The translations under genes were made by a program, and so were the position numbers. A stretch of DNA of 64,000 nucleotides from Legionella jordanis (GTDB taxonomy: Bacteria; Pseudomonadota; Gammaproteobacteria; Legionellales; Legionellaceae). Below, in pieces: positions 42,571 through 51,070 of this stretch; the first letter of the stretch is position 1; each line of letters starts with the position of its first letter. The notes under the pieces are model-generated. The model made no database searches. It was not told where the DNA came from and saw only the letters and a program-made list of their open reading frames with translations. The stretch covers positions 1,198,501 to 1,262,500 of the forward strand of contig NZ_LR134383.1 of NCBI RefSeq assembly GCF_900637635.1, given 5' to 3'.

Positions 42571-43578
42571 TTAAGCAAATCCCGAGAGCACGATCTTTCC
42601 TCTGGATTGTCCGCTTTCAAGTAGCTTGTGCGCCTTTCTTAAATTTTGGGCGTTAATGGGACCAAAATTTTCCTGAATGGTTGTTTTAATTAACCCAACG
42701 TCTACCAGGTGGGAGACTTCATTAAGAATATGGTGTTGCCTTACCATATCCGCTGTTTTAAACATTGAGCGGGTATACATCATCTCCCAATGAATGGAAA
42801 TGCTTTTTGCTTTGAAAATACGGATATCCAGCTGTTCTGGATCATCAATTAAAGCCAATTTGGCTTGAGGTTTTAAGCAGTTTACTAATTCCTGGGCATG
42901 CGCATCGGTATGGGTGAGGCTTGCGACATAATCCACTTCGCCAATTCCGATGGAGTTCAGTTGTTCTTTCATGGGTTGACTATGATTGATAACGTAGTGA
43001 GCTCCTTGCTGCAAAGCCCATTGCTTCGATTCTTCACGGCTCGCCGTGCCAATGATGGTTAAAGTGGTTAGCTGTTTTGCAAGTTGAACTAAAATAGAGC
43101 CCACTCCTCCGGCTGCTCCCGTTATTAATAGGCTGCCCTTCTCGCTTGCTGTAACCCCTAAGCGATCAAACAGCAGCTCCCATGAGGTTATAGAAGTCAG
43201 GGGGAGGGCTGCTGCTTCTTCAAATGATACTTGTTTAGGTTTTCGGCCAACAATTCGTTCATCGACCAAATGAAATTCGCTGTTGCAGCCGGGGCGAGTA
43301 ATATCTCCAGCATACCAAACCTCATCACCAGGTTGAAAAAATATAACGTGCTCACCAACTTCCTTAACCACACCTGCGGCATCCCATCCTAAAACGCGGT
43401 ATTGACCGGAAGAAGGTTGCTCCCTTAAACGAACTTTAGTATCTACGGGATTTACTGCAATAGCCCTAACCTCCACCAACACATCGCGGCCACTTGCTTT
43501 AGGCCTGGGAAGCTCGATATCCAGTAGTGAATGTTCATTCTCAATAGGAAGAGAATCTTGGTAACCGATAGCTTTCAT
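42571..43578 (-). CDS. MDR-superfamily zinc-type alcohol dehydrogenase-like/quinone reductase
   Basis: A 335-residue medium-chain dehydrogenase/reductase. The N-terminal GroES-like part has VAVNPVDTKVRLREQP and VLGWDAAGVVKEVGEHV. The nucleotide site is LLITGAAGGVGSILVQLAKQ. Zinc ligands of true alcohol dehydrogenases are not apparent, so NAD(P)H-dependent quinone or enone reduction is more likely. AGAGGAAG precedes the ATG. The MarR gene just upstream on the same strand (gap 50 bases) probably controls it. Confidence 0.88.
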   Translation of the reverse strand: MKAIGYQDSLPIENEHSLLDIELPRPKASGRDVLVEVRAIAVNPVDTKVRLREQPSSGQYRVLGWDAAGVVKEVGEHVIFFQPGDEVWYAGDITRPGCNSEFHLVDERIVGRKPKQVSFEEAAALPLTSITSWELLFDRLGVTASEKGSLLITGAAGGVGSILVQLAKQLTTLTIIGTASREESKQWALQQGAHYVINHSQPMKEQLNSIGIGEVDYVASLTHTDAHAQELVNCLKPQAKLALIDDPEQLDIRIFKAKSISIHWEMMYTRSMFKTADMVRQHHILNEVSHLVDVGLIKTTIQENFGPINAQNLRKAHKLLESGQSRGKIVLSGFA

Positions 43579-43628
43579 GCTTCCTCTCGCTCCATATCAT
43601 TCTAGAGTTATATCACAGGTACAGGAAA

Positions 43629-44042
43629 TTATCTCTTCTCCAAATTGTCATTTAATCGTTTGATCAGTTGATTGAACAGTTTTTTTTCTTCCTCATTGAA
43701 ATCCTGAAGGGCTAATTCATTTAAGGTCTGGGCACAAGCATCCATATGAATTTTTACTTTCAATGCTTTCTCCGTTGGATAGATTAAATAAAGCCGACGG
43801 TCTGAAGGGGATGGGGTGCGAAAAATAAATCCATCGCGCTCCATTCTATCTAATGTTCTTACAGCGGTGGGTTGCTCAATACCAATGCGTTTACTCATTT
43901 CAGCTTGACTTAAACCTTCTTGCCGGAACAACTCCATTAAAAATGAACTGTAAGCATGGGTAATTTGATAAGGCTTTAATAATTCATTGGCTTTTTTTAT
44001 CAACAAACGATTTGCTTTCTTTAAAAGGGTTGATGTGTACAT
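43629..44042 (-). CDS. MarR-family transcriptional regulator
   Basis: A 137-residue winged-helix regulator. The recognition region is GLSQAEMSKRIGIEQPTAVR and the wing is DGFIFRTPSPSDRRLYLIYP. It is divergent from phzF and directly upstream of the MDR gene. MarR proteins usually bind palindromes in their own promoter and lose affinity when bound by phenolic or electrophilic ligands. The 89-base gap to phzF holds two adjoining palindromes that could be its operator. Confidence 0.92.
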   Translation of the reverse strand: MYTSTLLKKANRLLIKKANELLKPYQITHAYSSFLMELFRQEGLSQAEMSKRIGIEQPTAVRTLDRMERDGFIFRTPSPSDRRLYLIYPTEKALKVKIHMDACAQTLNELALQDFNEEEKKLFNQLIKRLNDNLEKR

Positions 44043-44080
44043 GGGTTATTTTTCCATTTTATTTTGATGCATTGCTAATG

Positions 44081-44101
44081 TATAGCTTGCTATGTTAACA
44101 T
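44081..44101. promoter_or_regulatory. Candidate MarR operator
   Basis: ATAGC-TT-GCTAT (44082-44093) is a perfect inverted repeat, and ATGTTAACAT (44092-44101) is a perfect 10-base palindrome touching it. They sit in the short divergent region between the MarR and phzF-like genes, where such a regulator would control both directions. Confidence 0.5.
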
Positions 44102-44131
44102 GGATTATTCCCGTTGTTTAGGAGTTTAATT

Positions 44132-44920
44132 ATGAATGCTCTATCTCTTTATCAAGTTGATGCTTTCACCAGCCAATTGTTTACAGGTAATCCTGCTGCT
44201 GTTTGTCCTCTTGACAATTGGCTTGATGATCGCTTGATGCAAGCTATAGCCAGTGAAAATAACCTCTCGGAAACGGCGTTTATTGTGAAAGAAGGGGATG
44301 AATATCACATTCGTTGGTTTACCCCCAACAGTGAGGTAGCATTATGCGGTCATGCCACTTTAGCCAGTGCTTTTGTCCTATTTGAGGTGCTGGGTGAACA
44401 ATCTCCCTCTATACGATTTAAAAGCCAAAGTGGGATTTTAAATGTTAGGAGACAAGGCAGCCAACTGCAACTGGATTTTCCCTCTCTGCCTTACAAAGAA
44501 ATTACACCTTCAGAATCCTTATTAGATGCTGTTAGAGTTATCCCGAGGGCGGTCTATCAAAGTACATTTGATTTACTGTTCGTTTTAGAAGATGAAAAAG
44601 ACGTCCAAAAAGCACAGCCCGATTTGGCAGCAGTAAGCGTATTGCAAAATCGAGGCATAATTTTAACGGCTCGATCGAAAGATTTTGATGTTTATTCACG
44701 TTGTTTTTATCCAGGCTGTGATGTTCCGGAGGATCCAGTAACCGGTTCTGCTCATTGTGTTATTGCTCCTTATTGGGCGGAATATTTGGGAAAAACAACC
44801 ATTCATGCTTTACAAGGTGGAAAGCGAAAAGGTCAGTTGATTTGTGAGGTGAAGGACAACCGGGTTTTGCTAACAGGAGATTGCCGATTGTATTTGCAAG
44901 GAACAATTAACATCGCCTAA
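44132..44920 (+). CDS. PhzF-family isomerase-like protein
   Basis: A 262-residue member of the PhzF/DapF-fold family. The ATG at 44132 follows AGGAG; a TTG 18 bases earlier does not fit. The N-terminus VDAFTSQLFTGNPAAVCPL and the NNLSETAF block contain the conserved Glu used as acid/base. A second half signature is DVPEDPVTGSAHCVIAPYW. No phenazine genes are near, so this is one of the many PhzF homologues of unknown substrate. It is divergent from the MarR gene and probably under its control. Confidence 0.9.
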   Translation: MNALSLYQVDAFTSQLFTGNPAAVCPLDNWLDDRLMQAIASENNLSETAFIVKEGDEYHIRWFTPNSEVALCGHATLASAFVLFEVLGEQSPSIRFKSQSGILNVRRQGSQLQLDFPSLPYKEITPSESLLDAVRVIPRAVYQSTFDLLFVLEDEKDVQKAQPDLAAVSVLQNRGIILTARSKDFDVYSRCFYPGCDVPEDPVTGSAHCVIAPYWAEYLGKTTIHALQGGKRKGQLICEVKDNRVLLTGDCRLYLQGTINIA

Positions 44921-45003
44921 GACTAGGTTAATACGGGCTCAGTATTCACCCTGTCTCTGGAAAGCCCAAGCCTGAGCATTCCAACTGGCTTGGGCTAAAT
45001 CGC

Positions 45004-46260
45004 TTATGATTGAAGGATTGCGCGTCGGCGTGAATGAAAGCCTATTAGAGCGACCAAACACGCTCCTGCAATTGCGCAATAAGGGATAAGCTGCAAAGAC
45101 ATTTGATAAGATTCGAGATTATATTGACGAACACCCTCAGAACTCATGGCACCTGACCAAGTCGCATCCATAGCATGGCCAATTACGCTATGGAAAAAGG
45201 ATCCTCCAAGCATATTTACGCAGTTTAGGAAAGCAACAGATACACCCAGTAATTTAGTTTGGACCAAATCAGCACCGGCAGCAAAGATAATCACTTGATA
45301 ACAGCACATCATCCCTATAACCAGGAATAAGCAAGCCAATCCATAGGAATGATAGACATGTGTAGATAATAACAGCTTAAAACTGAGTGCCATGACCAAA
45401 CCAGCCAAGCTGATTACAGTGTATTTTCCTATTTTTTTACTTAAAAAGGCCAGGATGGGGCCGCCGAATAGCATTCCTACAAAAATAAATGATACTAATT
45501 GAGCTGCTTCGCCTTTAGTAATTGCAAAAGAAGTAATCAAATAGGGGACCCCCCAAACGTCTGCAAATCCTTCAAGAGAACCGACCATCATAAAATTGGC
45601 AATGGCCAAAACCCACAGCGAAGGACAGGCCATTACCTCTTTAAATTGCTTTGCATTAAATGTTTTTTGATCGGGTTGGCTGGTTGTCTGTGGACTGCGC
45701 AGAAAAAATAAAATGCAGAATCCAAGAGCTAAAGAAACCAGAGTCAAAACGAAAGCAACTGATTGCCAGTCATGCTGTTCAATCAGCATACTGATAGGCT
45801 TGCCTCCATATATTGCCCCCAATAAACCAATGCTGAATGAAAAACCGATCATTTTCGCGTAGCTGTCTTTTGAAAACCACTGCGAAATCACTTTTGATAC
45901 AGCAAGAAAACCAATTGCCGATCCGGCACCAACTAGAAAACGGCTTATACAAGCTAAGTACCAAGAATTGGTGTAAGTAAACATAAGAGTGGCAAGACCA
46001 CAGATTATTACAAAAGAGGCAACGACGTAGCGAATTTTAAAGCGTTCCAGGAGAATGGCAGCAGGGATCTGCATTCCCGAATAGCCGTAGTAGTAGAGTG
46101 CAGCCAATAGGCCAAAATGACTGGCATCAATTGAAAATTGTCCCATGATTTGGTGCATCATAAGCCCAGGCCATAAACGCAAAATAAATTGGTAGGTAAA
46201 AAAAGATAAAGTTAGAGCCCACATTAATATAGGAAATAATTTGAAATTTCTCTGAAACAT
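45004..46260 (-). CDS. Major facilitator superfamily transporter
   Basis: An inner-membrane carrier with about 12 predicted helices. I start at the ATG at 46260 because GAGG lies six bases before it; the farthest upstream codon is a TTG with no binding site. The length is 418 residues. The N-terminal half shows ILRLWPGLMMHQIMGQFSID and the loop ALYYYGYSGMQIPAAILLER, the motif A region of MFS proteins. Many Legionella members of this group move amino acids or nucleosides, but the substrate cannot be assigned here. It is transcribed alone. Confidence 0.9.
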   Translation of the reverse strand: MFQRNFKLFPILMWALTLSFFTYQFILRLWPGLMMHQIMGQFSIDASHFGLLAALYYYGYSGMQIPAAILLERFKIRYVVASFVIICGLATLMFTYTNSWYLACISRFLVGAGSAIGFLAVSKVISQWFSKDSYAKMIGFSFSIGLLGAIYGGKPISMLIEQHDWQSVAFVLTLVSLALGFCILFFLRSPQTTSQPDQKTFNAKQFKEVMACPSLWVLAIANFMMVGSLEGFADVWGVPYLITSFAITKGEAAQLVSFIFVGMLFGGPILAFLSKKIGKYTVISLAGLVMALSFKLLLSTHVYHSYGLACLFLVIGMMCCYQVIIFAAGADLVQTKLLGVSVAFLNCVNMLGGSFFHSVIGHAMDATWSGAMSSEGVRQYNLESYQMSLQLIPYCAIAGACLVALIGFHSRRRAILQS

Positions 46261-46461
46261 TCGCAACCTCATTGCTAGGGGGTTTAAGACGGACAAATTT
46301 TAAGTGTGTGTGGGGGATTGATTCGGCTTTTCAGCCGATAATTGGGTGATTAATAATAGCAATGGCGTTAACGTGTTTTGACCACATTGTGTAATATAAC
46401 CCTATTTGACCAATAAAAGACTATACAGGATTTTTTGTGAACTTGGAAGACGCTAGGGAAT

Positions 46462-47415
46462 TTAAATGGGCGCATACGGCAAATATTTCTGTCGAAACTG
46501 TGATTTCCTCTTTCTCTTCAGAGGAGGAAAGAACATTTGTTGGTTGGGATAATTCCTTGAATGAAGGATTTCCTTTGCTGTATCTGTTGTCGAAGAACCC
46601 TCTGGTTTATGTTTGTCAAAGCCATTTTCTGCTGGACATTCGTTACGATGAGGCGGCTTGGTTAGTACATCTGAAACGAAATCTTCTTCTGGGGAAATCT
46701 GAATTTCACCGTCTAGGCTGACCAAAGAAAGGCTTTGATGTTGGGTAGGGATGTTTGTCATTTGCTTTTGCAAGGCGGTTGAAACAGTAATGGAACGTCG
46801 ATATTCACTTGCACGTCTTGATTCAATCGGCTTAACTGAGTTCGAATTTTGGAGAAAGACTTCAGCACGTTTGTGGGATTTAAGGTTGTTTGATGAAAAT
46901 TTTGGGCTATAAAGCACAGCATTATAATATTGAAGAGTGATGTCGTTGTAACGTGCACCTAATTCATGGGCAAAATTAATCGCCAGTTGTTTATTTGAAT
47001 TATTGGGGTCGCAAATGAATAATTTGATGGCCTTAACCCTACTGGCAAGTTCTGCTGATAACCCGCAAAATTTCATACGCTGAGCAATGGTTTTTACCGC
47101 AAGGAAGTAAGGCTCTTCGCGTCGCTGATAAAAATATTTATTGATATTAATAACCTGAGTTGGATCACCACACCCGTCGGCCAAGACATAGATTGTGCAA
47201 TCAGAAGGGCAATTATCACTATTAAAGCGGAAGTGAACATCGTAATCTTCATAGTCACCGTCTTCCTCGTCAGGTTGGCGATAAACAACAACATCGGGAA
47301 TTTTAGCCTCTTTCCCTGCTTGCCTAATACTGTGTCGCCACTCTAAGGCTCTTAAATAAAGAGAAAAATTATTTTCTTTAGCAGCAAAAGGAATGAACAG
47401 GAGAAATTTACTCAT
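46462..47415 (-). CDS. Candidate PmrA-regulated secreted effector with NLS-like basic motif
   Basis: A 317-residue protein of no family known to me. The N-terminal 180 residues look like a compact alpha/beta domain (MSKFLLFIPFAAKENNFSLY, TIYVLADGCGDPTQVININK, IKLFICDPNNSNKQLAI). The rest is hydrophilic and probably disordered. Near the end is FPPLKRKRKSQFRQ (basic run Lys300-Lys304), like a monopartite nuclear import signal. There is no signal peptide. No ribosome binding site is obvious. Upstream is a tandem repeat matching the PmrA box with a -10 hexamer (47446-47478), which in L. pneumophila marks Dot/Icm effector genes. Effector status is inferred from the promoter and the basic motif, not from homology. 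Confidence 0.7.
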   Translation of the reverse strand: MSKFLLFIPFAAKENNFSLYLRALEWRHSIRQAGKEAKIPDVVVYRQPDEEDGDYEDYDVHFRFNSDNCPSDCTIYVLADGCGDPTQVININKYFYQRREEPYFLAVKTIAQRMKFCGLSAELASRVKAIKLFICDPNNSNKQLAINFAHELGARYNDITLQYYNAVLYSPKFSSNNLKSHKRAEVFLQNSNSVKPIESRRASEYRRSITVSTALQKQMTNIPTQHQSLSLVSLDGEIQISPEEDFVSDVLTKPPHRNECPAENGFDKHKPEGSSTTDTAKEILHSRNYPNQQMFFPPLKRKRKSQFRQKYLPYAPI

Positions 47416-47445
47416 GTAAGCAATGACTGAAAATTATGAGCAGAT

Positions 47446-47478
47446 ATTCTAGTTAATGAACATTAAGTGAATATTAAT
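47446..47478 (-). promoter_or_regulatory. PmrA box and -10 hexamer upstream of the 46462-47415 gene
   Basis: On the minus strand: ATTAATATT, CA, CTTAATGTT (47478 to 47459), a direct repeat with two bases between halves, then seven bases and TAGAAT (47451-47446). The L. pneumophila PmrA box, as I recall it, is cTTAATatT-N2-cTTAATatT; each half here differs at one position. The repeat sits where a -35 box would be, as expected for an OmpR-type activator. The start codon is 30 bases beyond the -10. Confidence 0.7.
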
Positions 47479-47589
47479 TCAAGAGGAAGTTCAAACGAGA
47501 GGCTGCCTTATGATTTCTTATCCCCAACACATATGAGGCTAAAAAAGAATGTATTATAATTAAATTTCAAAGGGCTTACTGGATCCACA

Positions 47590-47976
47590 ATGAAAATTTT
47601 AACGGCTGTACTGCTCTGGGCGGGAGCCGCCATTTGCAATGCAACGCAGAGTATGATCTTAAATGTCAATAACACACAAAATCAATTTGTGGTTACCTTA
47701 CCGGCTAATCCGACAACGGGATTTCAATGGACTATCGAAAACTATGACAAATCTTTTTTAAAACTGTTGACTAGTCGCTACATCGCTCCAAATACTAAAT
47801 TAATCGGTGCTGGTGGACAAATGTTGTTTACTTTTCAGTTGAAGGCAGGAGCATCTTATCCTCAGAGCTCAAGCATGTTATTTAAATATGCACGCCCTTG
47901 GGAGACAAATACTGGAACAATGAAGAAAGTTACGATTAATTTCAACAATAAGGGTTCAGTAGAAAAGAATAATTAG
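47590..47976 (+). CDS. Chagasin-type cysteine peptidase inhibitor (family I42)
   Basis: A 128-residue precursor with a signal peptide (about residues 1-19, cut near CNA), so periplasmic or secreted. The three inhibitory loops of chagasin are visible: NPTTGFQW, the Gly-rich GAGGQ loop, and RPWE. Family members block papain-like cysteine peptidases by inserting these loops into the active site. The target may be an own secreted peptidase or a host cathepsin. The ribosome binding site is weak. An 11-pair inverted repeat follows. Confidence 0.88.
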   Translation: MKILTAVLLWAGAAICNATQSMILNVNNTQNQFVVTLPANPTTGFQWTIENYDKSFLKLLTSRYIAPNTKLIGAGGQMLFTFQLKAGASYPQSSSMLFKYARPWETNTGTMKKVTINFNNKGSVEKNN

Positions 47977-47982
47977 ATAAGT

Positions 47983-48015
47983 AGATACTGCACACAAATG
48001 GTTGGTGCAGTATCT
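47983..48015. terminator. Two-way terminator between the chagasin and cold-shock genes
   Basis: AGATACTGCAC (47983-47993) and GTGCAGTATCT (48005-48015) form 11 perfect pairs with an 11-base loop, placed between the ends of two convergent genes. T-runs are short. Confidence 0.65.
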
Positions 48016-48022
48016 CTTTGAA

Positions 48023-48229
48023 TTAGATGAGTTCAACTTCTTCAGCTTGAGGACCTTTTTGTCCTTGAGCAGCCCTGAACAATACAGGAGCTCCTTCAGC
48101 AAGTGTTTTAAAGCCACTGCTTTGGATGGCACTGAAATGAACGAAGAAATCTTGACCTTCGCTCTCAATAAAACCAAAACCTTTCTTATCGTTAAACCAT
48201 TTTACTTTACCGCGAATTTTCTCTGACAT
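48023..48229 (-). CDS. Cold-shock domain protein (CspA family)
   Basis: A 68-residue single-domain nucleic-acid chaperone. RNP1 is KGFGFIE and RNP2 is DFFVHFSAI, both intact, and the start [14 protein letters not shown] is the family hallmark. It binds single-stranded RNA or DNA in the cytosol. A good promoter lies at 48259-48287, about 20 bases before the coding sequence's 5' leader; the leader is short, so the long cold-shock thermosensor of E. coli cspA is not present. Confidence 0.95.
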   Translation of the reverse strand: MSEKIRGKVKWFNDKKGFGFIESEGQDFFVHFSAIQSSGFKTLAEGAPVLFRAAQGQKGPQAEEVELI

Positions 48230-48258
48230 AGCTACTCTTTTTCTGTAATTGAATGCTT

Positions 48259-48287
48259 ATTGTAGCATCATTCTTAAATTTTCTAAA
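48259..48287 (-). promoter_or_regulatory. Sigma-70 promoter of the cold-shock gene
   Basis: On the minus strand TTTAGA, 17 bases, TACAAT. The -10 differs from TATAAT at one position and the -35 from TTGACA at two. It ends about 30 bases from the ATG. Confidence 0.55.
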
Positions 48288-48454
48288 AGATTTTATATGA
48301 AGTTCATTTCAAAAAAAGCAACAAAGAACCTTGATTGTACAACTGAGTTTTGCTGGAAGGCTAAATTTTAAAAATTTTTTGTTAAAGCCATTTAGATCTG
48401 AGTTAAAGTCCATATATTCAGTTATAATAAAATTTTATTTTAAGGTAGAAGAAC

Positions 48455-49264
48455 GTGCGTACACTACTGTTGTCACTATTAATTGGATTACTATCTTTTG
48501 GCCTCGTGGTAAATGAAGCCGCAGCAAAACGCTTTGGTGGTGGGAGAAGCTTTGGTGTGCAACGCTCTTATCACAGCCTTTATTCTGCCAAGCCTAAACC
48601 CAATACTTTCACTCAAAACAGCAACGGTAAACGTTGGGGTGGAGTATTGGGCGGCTTATTAGCAGGTGGTTTATTAGCTAGTCTTTTCATGGGGCATGGT
48701 TTGGGCAGTGGCCTACTTTCCTGGCTAATTGTTGGTGCTTTGTTGTTTTTTGCGGTCAATTTTTTCAGGCGTCGTATGCAGCCAAATTTCGGGACTGGCA
48801 CGGTGTTTAGGCAAAATACTTCAGATTGGCAACAGAACTCACACCATAACAATTATAATTATGCAGGCGCTTCCTCAGCTTACCCCAGAGGTTTTGTGGA
48901 AGAAGAGTTTCTTAGGGAGGCTAAGGTCAAGTTCATTCGTTTACAAGCGGCCTACGATCAAAAAAACCTGCAAGACATCCATGCTTTCACTGCCCCTGAA
49001 GTGTTTGCTGAAATCAAAATGCAAATTGATGAGCGTGGGGATGCTCCTAATCACACCGAAATTATGCAATTAAATGCCGAACTTCTTGATGTTTCGCAGC
49101 AAGTCGACTCAATAATGGCGAGTGTGCGTTTTACTGGTTCGATTAAGGAAAATACCGATCCAGTGCTTGCCCTTGACGAAATATGGCATTTTCGAAAATT
49201 CAACAACTCTTCAGAATGGGTTGTAGGTGGTATTCAACAACAAGCTTCTTTTGCTTCTTTGTAA
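48455..49264 (+). CDS. Tim44-like domain membrane protein
   Basis: A 269-residue protein starting at a GTG, with AAGG upstream. Residues 1-24 are a signal peptide or anchor (ending EAAAKR). A Gly-rich membrane segment follows (about 63-110, VLGGLLAGGLLASLFMGHGL and LLSWLIVGALLFFAVNFF). The C-terminal domain (about 150-265) is Tim44/Tim44-like, with EEEFLREAKVKFIRLQAAYD and the ELLDVSQQVDSIMASVRFTG strand pair. Bacterial members are inner-membrane proteins of unsettled function, perhaps linked to transport or membrane organisation. Confidence 0.85.
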   Translation: MRTLLLSLLIGLLSFGLVVNEAAAKRFGGGRSFGVQRSYHSLYSAKPKPNTFTQNSNGKRWGGVLGGLLAGGLLASLFMGHGLGSGLLSWLIVGALLFFAVNFFRRRMQPNFGTGTVFRQNTSDWQQNSHHNNYNYAGASSAYPRGFVEEEFLREAKVKFIRLQAAYDQKNLQDIHAFTAPEVFAEIKMQIDERGDAPNHTEIMQLNAELLDVSQQVDSIMASVRFTGSIKENTDPVLALDEIWHFRKFNNSSEWVVGGIQQQASFASL

Positions 49265-49270
49265 ATTGCC

Positions 49271-49290
49271 CGTGCGGCTTTGGCCGCACG
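49271..49290 (+). terminator. Hairpin after the Tim44-like gene
   Basis: CGTGCGGC and GCCGCACG pair over eight bases with loop TTTG, seven bases after the stop. A T-run is missing, so some read-through into the next gene at 49310 is possible. Confidence 0.6.
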
Positions 49291-49309
49291 CTCACAACAT
49301 CATTATTAT

Positions 49310-49654
49310 ATGGAAAAAATATTTTCTTACGGCACTTTGCAACTTGAATCAGTACAGTTAGCAACATTTTCTCGCATACTCAAAGGCCATAGGGATTTTC
49401 TCATCGGTTTTATACTTCAGGAGCTTAGAATTACTGATTCCTATGTTATTCAAGTCAGTGGGAAAGAAATTCATACGATTCTTCTGCCCACAGGAAATTG
49501 TTGTGACCTAGTCGAGGGAACAGTGTTTGAGTTAAGCGTCCAAGAACTTTTGCAAGCCGATCGCTATGAGGTTGAGGACTACCAACGCATAAAAGTTAAT
49601 TTGGCTTCTGGAGAAAGTGCCTGGGTTTATGCGCATCGTTCAATGTTGTCCTAA
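49310..49654 (+). CDS. Gamma-glutamylcyclotransferase-like (AIG2 fold) protein
   Basis: A 114-residue protein. The start is set at 49310 (MEKIFSYGTLQLESVQ) because the YGTL motif should lie near the N-terminus; an upstream extension overlaps the terminator hairpin and has no motif. YGTLQ is the substrate-binding loop, and DRYEVEDYQRIKVNL carries the expected Glu and the conserved Tyr-Arg pair. The family cleaves gamma-glutamyl amines or dipeptides, though many small members are unproved. No ribosome binding site is evident. Confidence 0.75.
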   Translation: MEKIFSYGTLQLESVQLATFSRILKGHRDFLIGFILQELRITDSYVIQVSGKEIHTILLPTGNCCDLVEGTVFELSVQELLQADRYEVEDYQRIKVNLASGESAWVYAHRSMLS

Positions 49655-49766
49655 TGATTTTAGAAATACTATTTACTTGAAGATTGTTTTTAGCTGTACT
49701 TATTGCAGGATAAATCAAATTGCATAATGCTAGTTCTTTAGCCAATACCAATTCTCAGGATGAGAA

Positions 49767-50411
49767 ATGCCGTTAATCCGAAACATTAAATTTCTTAGAA
49801 ACAGTCTGTATGGATTTTTAGTTTGTAGCCTATTGGTTATGTTGTCCTACTCCTATCTTGATCAAGCAATCGTTCACTGGATTAACCAATTAAATATTCC
49901 TCTGCTGAAAATTCCAATTGTCCTCATCCATTTTCCTGACTTGCTTACAGTTTTGTCTTTGTTATTCGTTTTATATGTTTTGCTGTTTCTTAATTATAAA
50001 GAACTAAACAAAACCTATTTAAAGTTGGGGCTTGCTATTTCACTGAGTATTTATTCCTCTTTACTGCTCAGTAAAATCTCCAAATTATTTTTTGGGAGAC
50101 CGGGGCTACATTTTTGGATGGAACAACAATTTGCACCTGGTGCTTACCGTTTTCATTGGTTTGAAGGGTATTACGTGCGTTTTCAATCCTTTCCGTCTGG
50201 GCATACTGCGGTAACTTTTGCCGTGCTTTCGGTTTTATGGTTTATCTATCCTAAATGTCGTGCTCTGGCTTTGTTAGTCGGTGTGGCAATCATTTTTGGA
50301 CTAATAGCCAGCAATAATCATTTTTTAGCCGATTGTTTAGCTGGAGCCTATTTGGGAATCGTGTTGGGGTATATATCAACAGTTTTTTTTGGTTTTGTAA
50401 CAGCTAAGTAG
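49767..50411 (+). CDS. PAP2-family membrane phosphatase
   Basis: A 214-residue inner-membrane protein with about six helices. The three phosphatase motifs are present: KISKLFFGRP (residues 103-112), PSGHT (143-147) and NNHFLADCLAG (183-193), holding the catalytic histidines facing the periplasm. Members dephosphorylate undecaprenyl pyrophosphate, phosphatidate or lipid A sites. The exact substrate is unknown. AGGATGAGAA precedes the ATG. No lipid-A or cell-wall gene is beside it. Confidence 0.9.
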   Translation: MPLIRNIKFLRNSLYGFLVCSLLVMLSYSYLDQAIVHWINQLNIPLLKIPIVLIHFPDLLTVLSLLFVLYVLLFLNYKELNKTYLKLGLAISLSIYSSLLLSKISKLFFGRPGLHFWMEQQFAPGAYRFHWFEGYYVRFQSFPSGHTAVTFAVLSVLWFIYPKCRALALLVGVAIIFGLIASNNHFLADCLAGAYLGIVLGYISTVFFGFVTAK

Positions 50412-50481
50412 GAGAGGGACTATAAACTGCTTGCGAATGGATAGGCCTATTTGGATAATATGCTATTTCTAAGGCATTCAC

Positions 50482-51054
50482 ATGCAAATAAAAGCCACTG
50501 TAACCAATATTAAAAAGCAATATACCTGGACTATTATTGACAAAAGCGAACTGATTAATCCAGCTGCTCCAAAAGATCATTTCCTGAATGATATTGAAGT
50601 GCAGATTTATCTTTGGACTTTCAAATTTAATTTTTCCAATCCAGATAAGCATTGCTTTAGCATTCATTCCTCGCAAGTTCTACCAGAAAGCTTACATGCT
50701 TTGGCAAGCGGATATTGTTCCCAAATGAGCGTGGATTATTTAGTTGAAAAGCATCAAAGCAGTGTGCCGTTTAACGGAGGCCAAGCCCAATATAATGCAT
50801 CCTTTGTAACCTATTTTGCTGAGGCACTGGCTGTTCTATACCGGGAACTGCAGCATAGCAATCTCTGTGCACTAGAAAAAGACCGGCATTTTCTTGAATT
50901 AAAAGACTTAAGTAAATTGATGTCGTTGCCATCTCCTCACCCGGTATTGTCGCTTCAACTTAAGTGCATTGGATTGTTTTCCCACATTTCCAAAGAAAAA
51001 TGTGCAAATATTAAGTTAGGGTTTATCGACGAATTTGCTTCGGGTCCCTTGTGA
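50482..51054 (+). CDS. Uncharacterised protein, 190 residues
   Basis: Not recognised. It starts MQIKATVTNIKKQYTWTIID and is a soluble mixed alpha/beta protein with six cysteines but no signal peptide. The AAGGCATTCAC before the ATG is a moderate ribosome binding site. It ends 16 bases from the stop of the convergent AlkA-like gene. Confidence 0.6.
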   Translation: MQIKATVTNIKKQYTWTIIDKSELINPAAPKDHFLNDIEVQIYLWTFKFNFSNPDKHCFSIHSSQVLPESLHALASGYCSQMSVDYLVEKHQSSVPFNGGQAQYNASFVTYFAEALAVLYRELQHSNLCALEKDRHFLELKDLSKLMSLPSPHPVLSLQLKCIGLFSHISKEKCANIKLGFIDEFASGPL

Positions 51055-51070
51055 ACATTAATGCTCAAGC

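Noticed and set aside
46437-46721. Plus-strand 94-residue frame
   Set aside because: It lies antisense inside the candidate effector gene and has no ribosome binding site.
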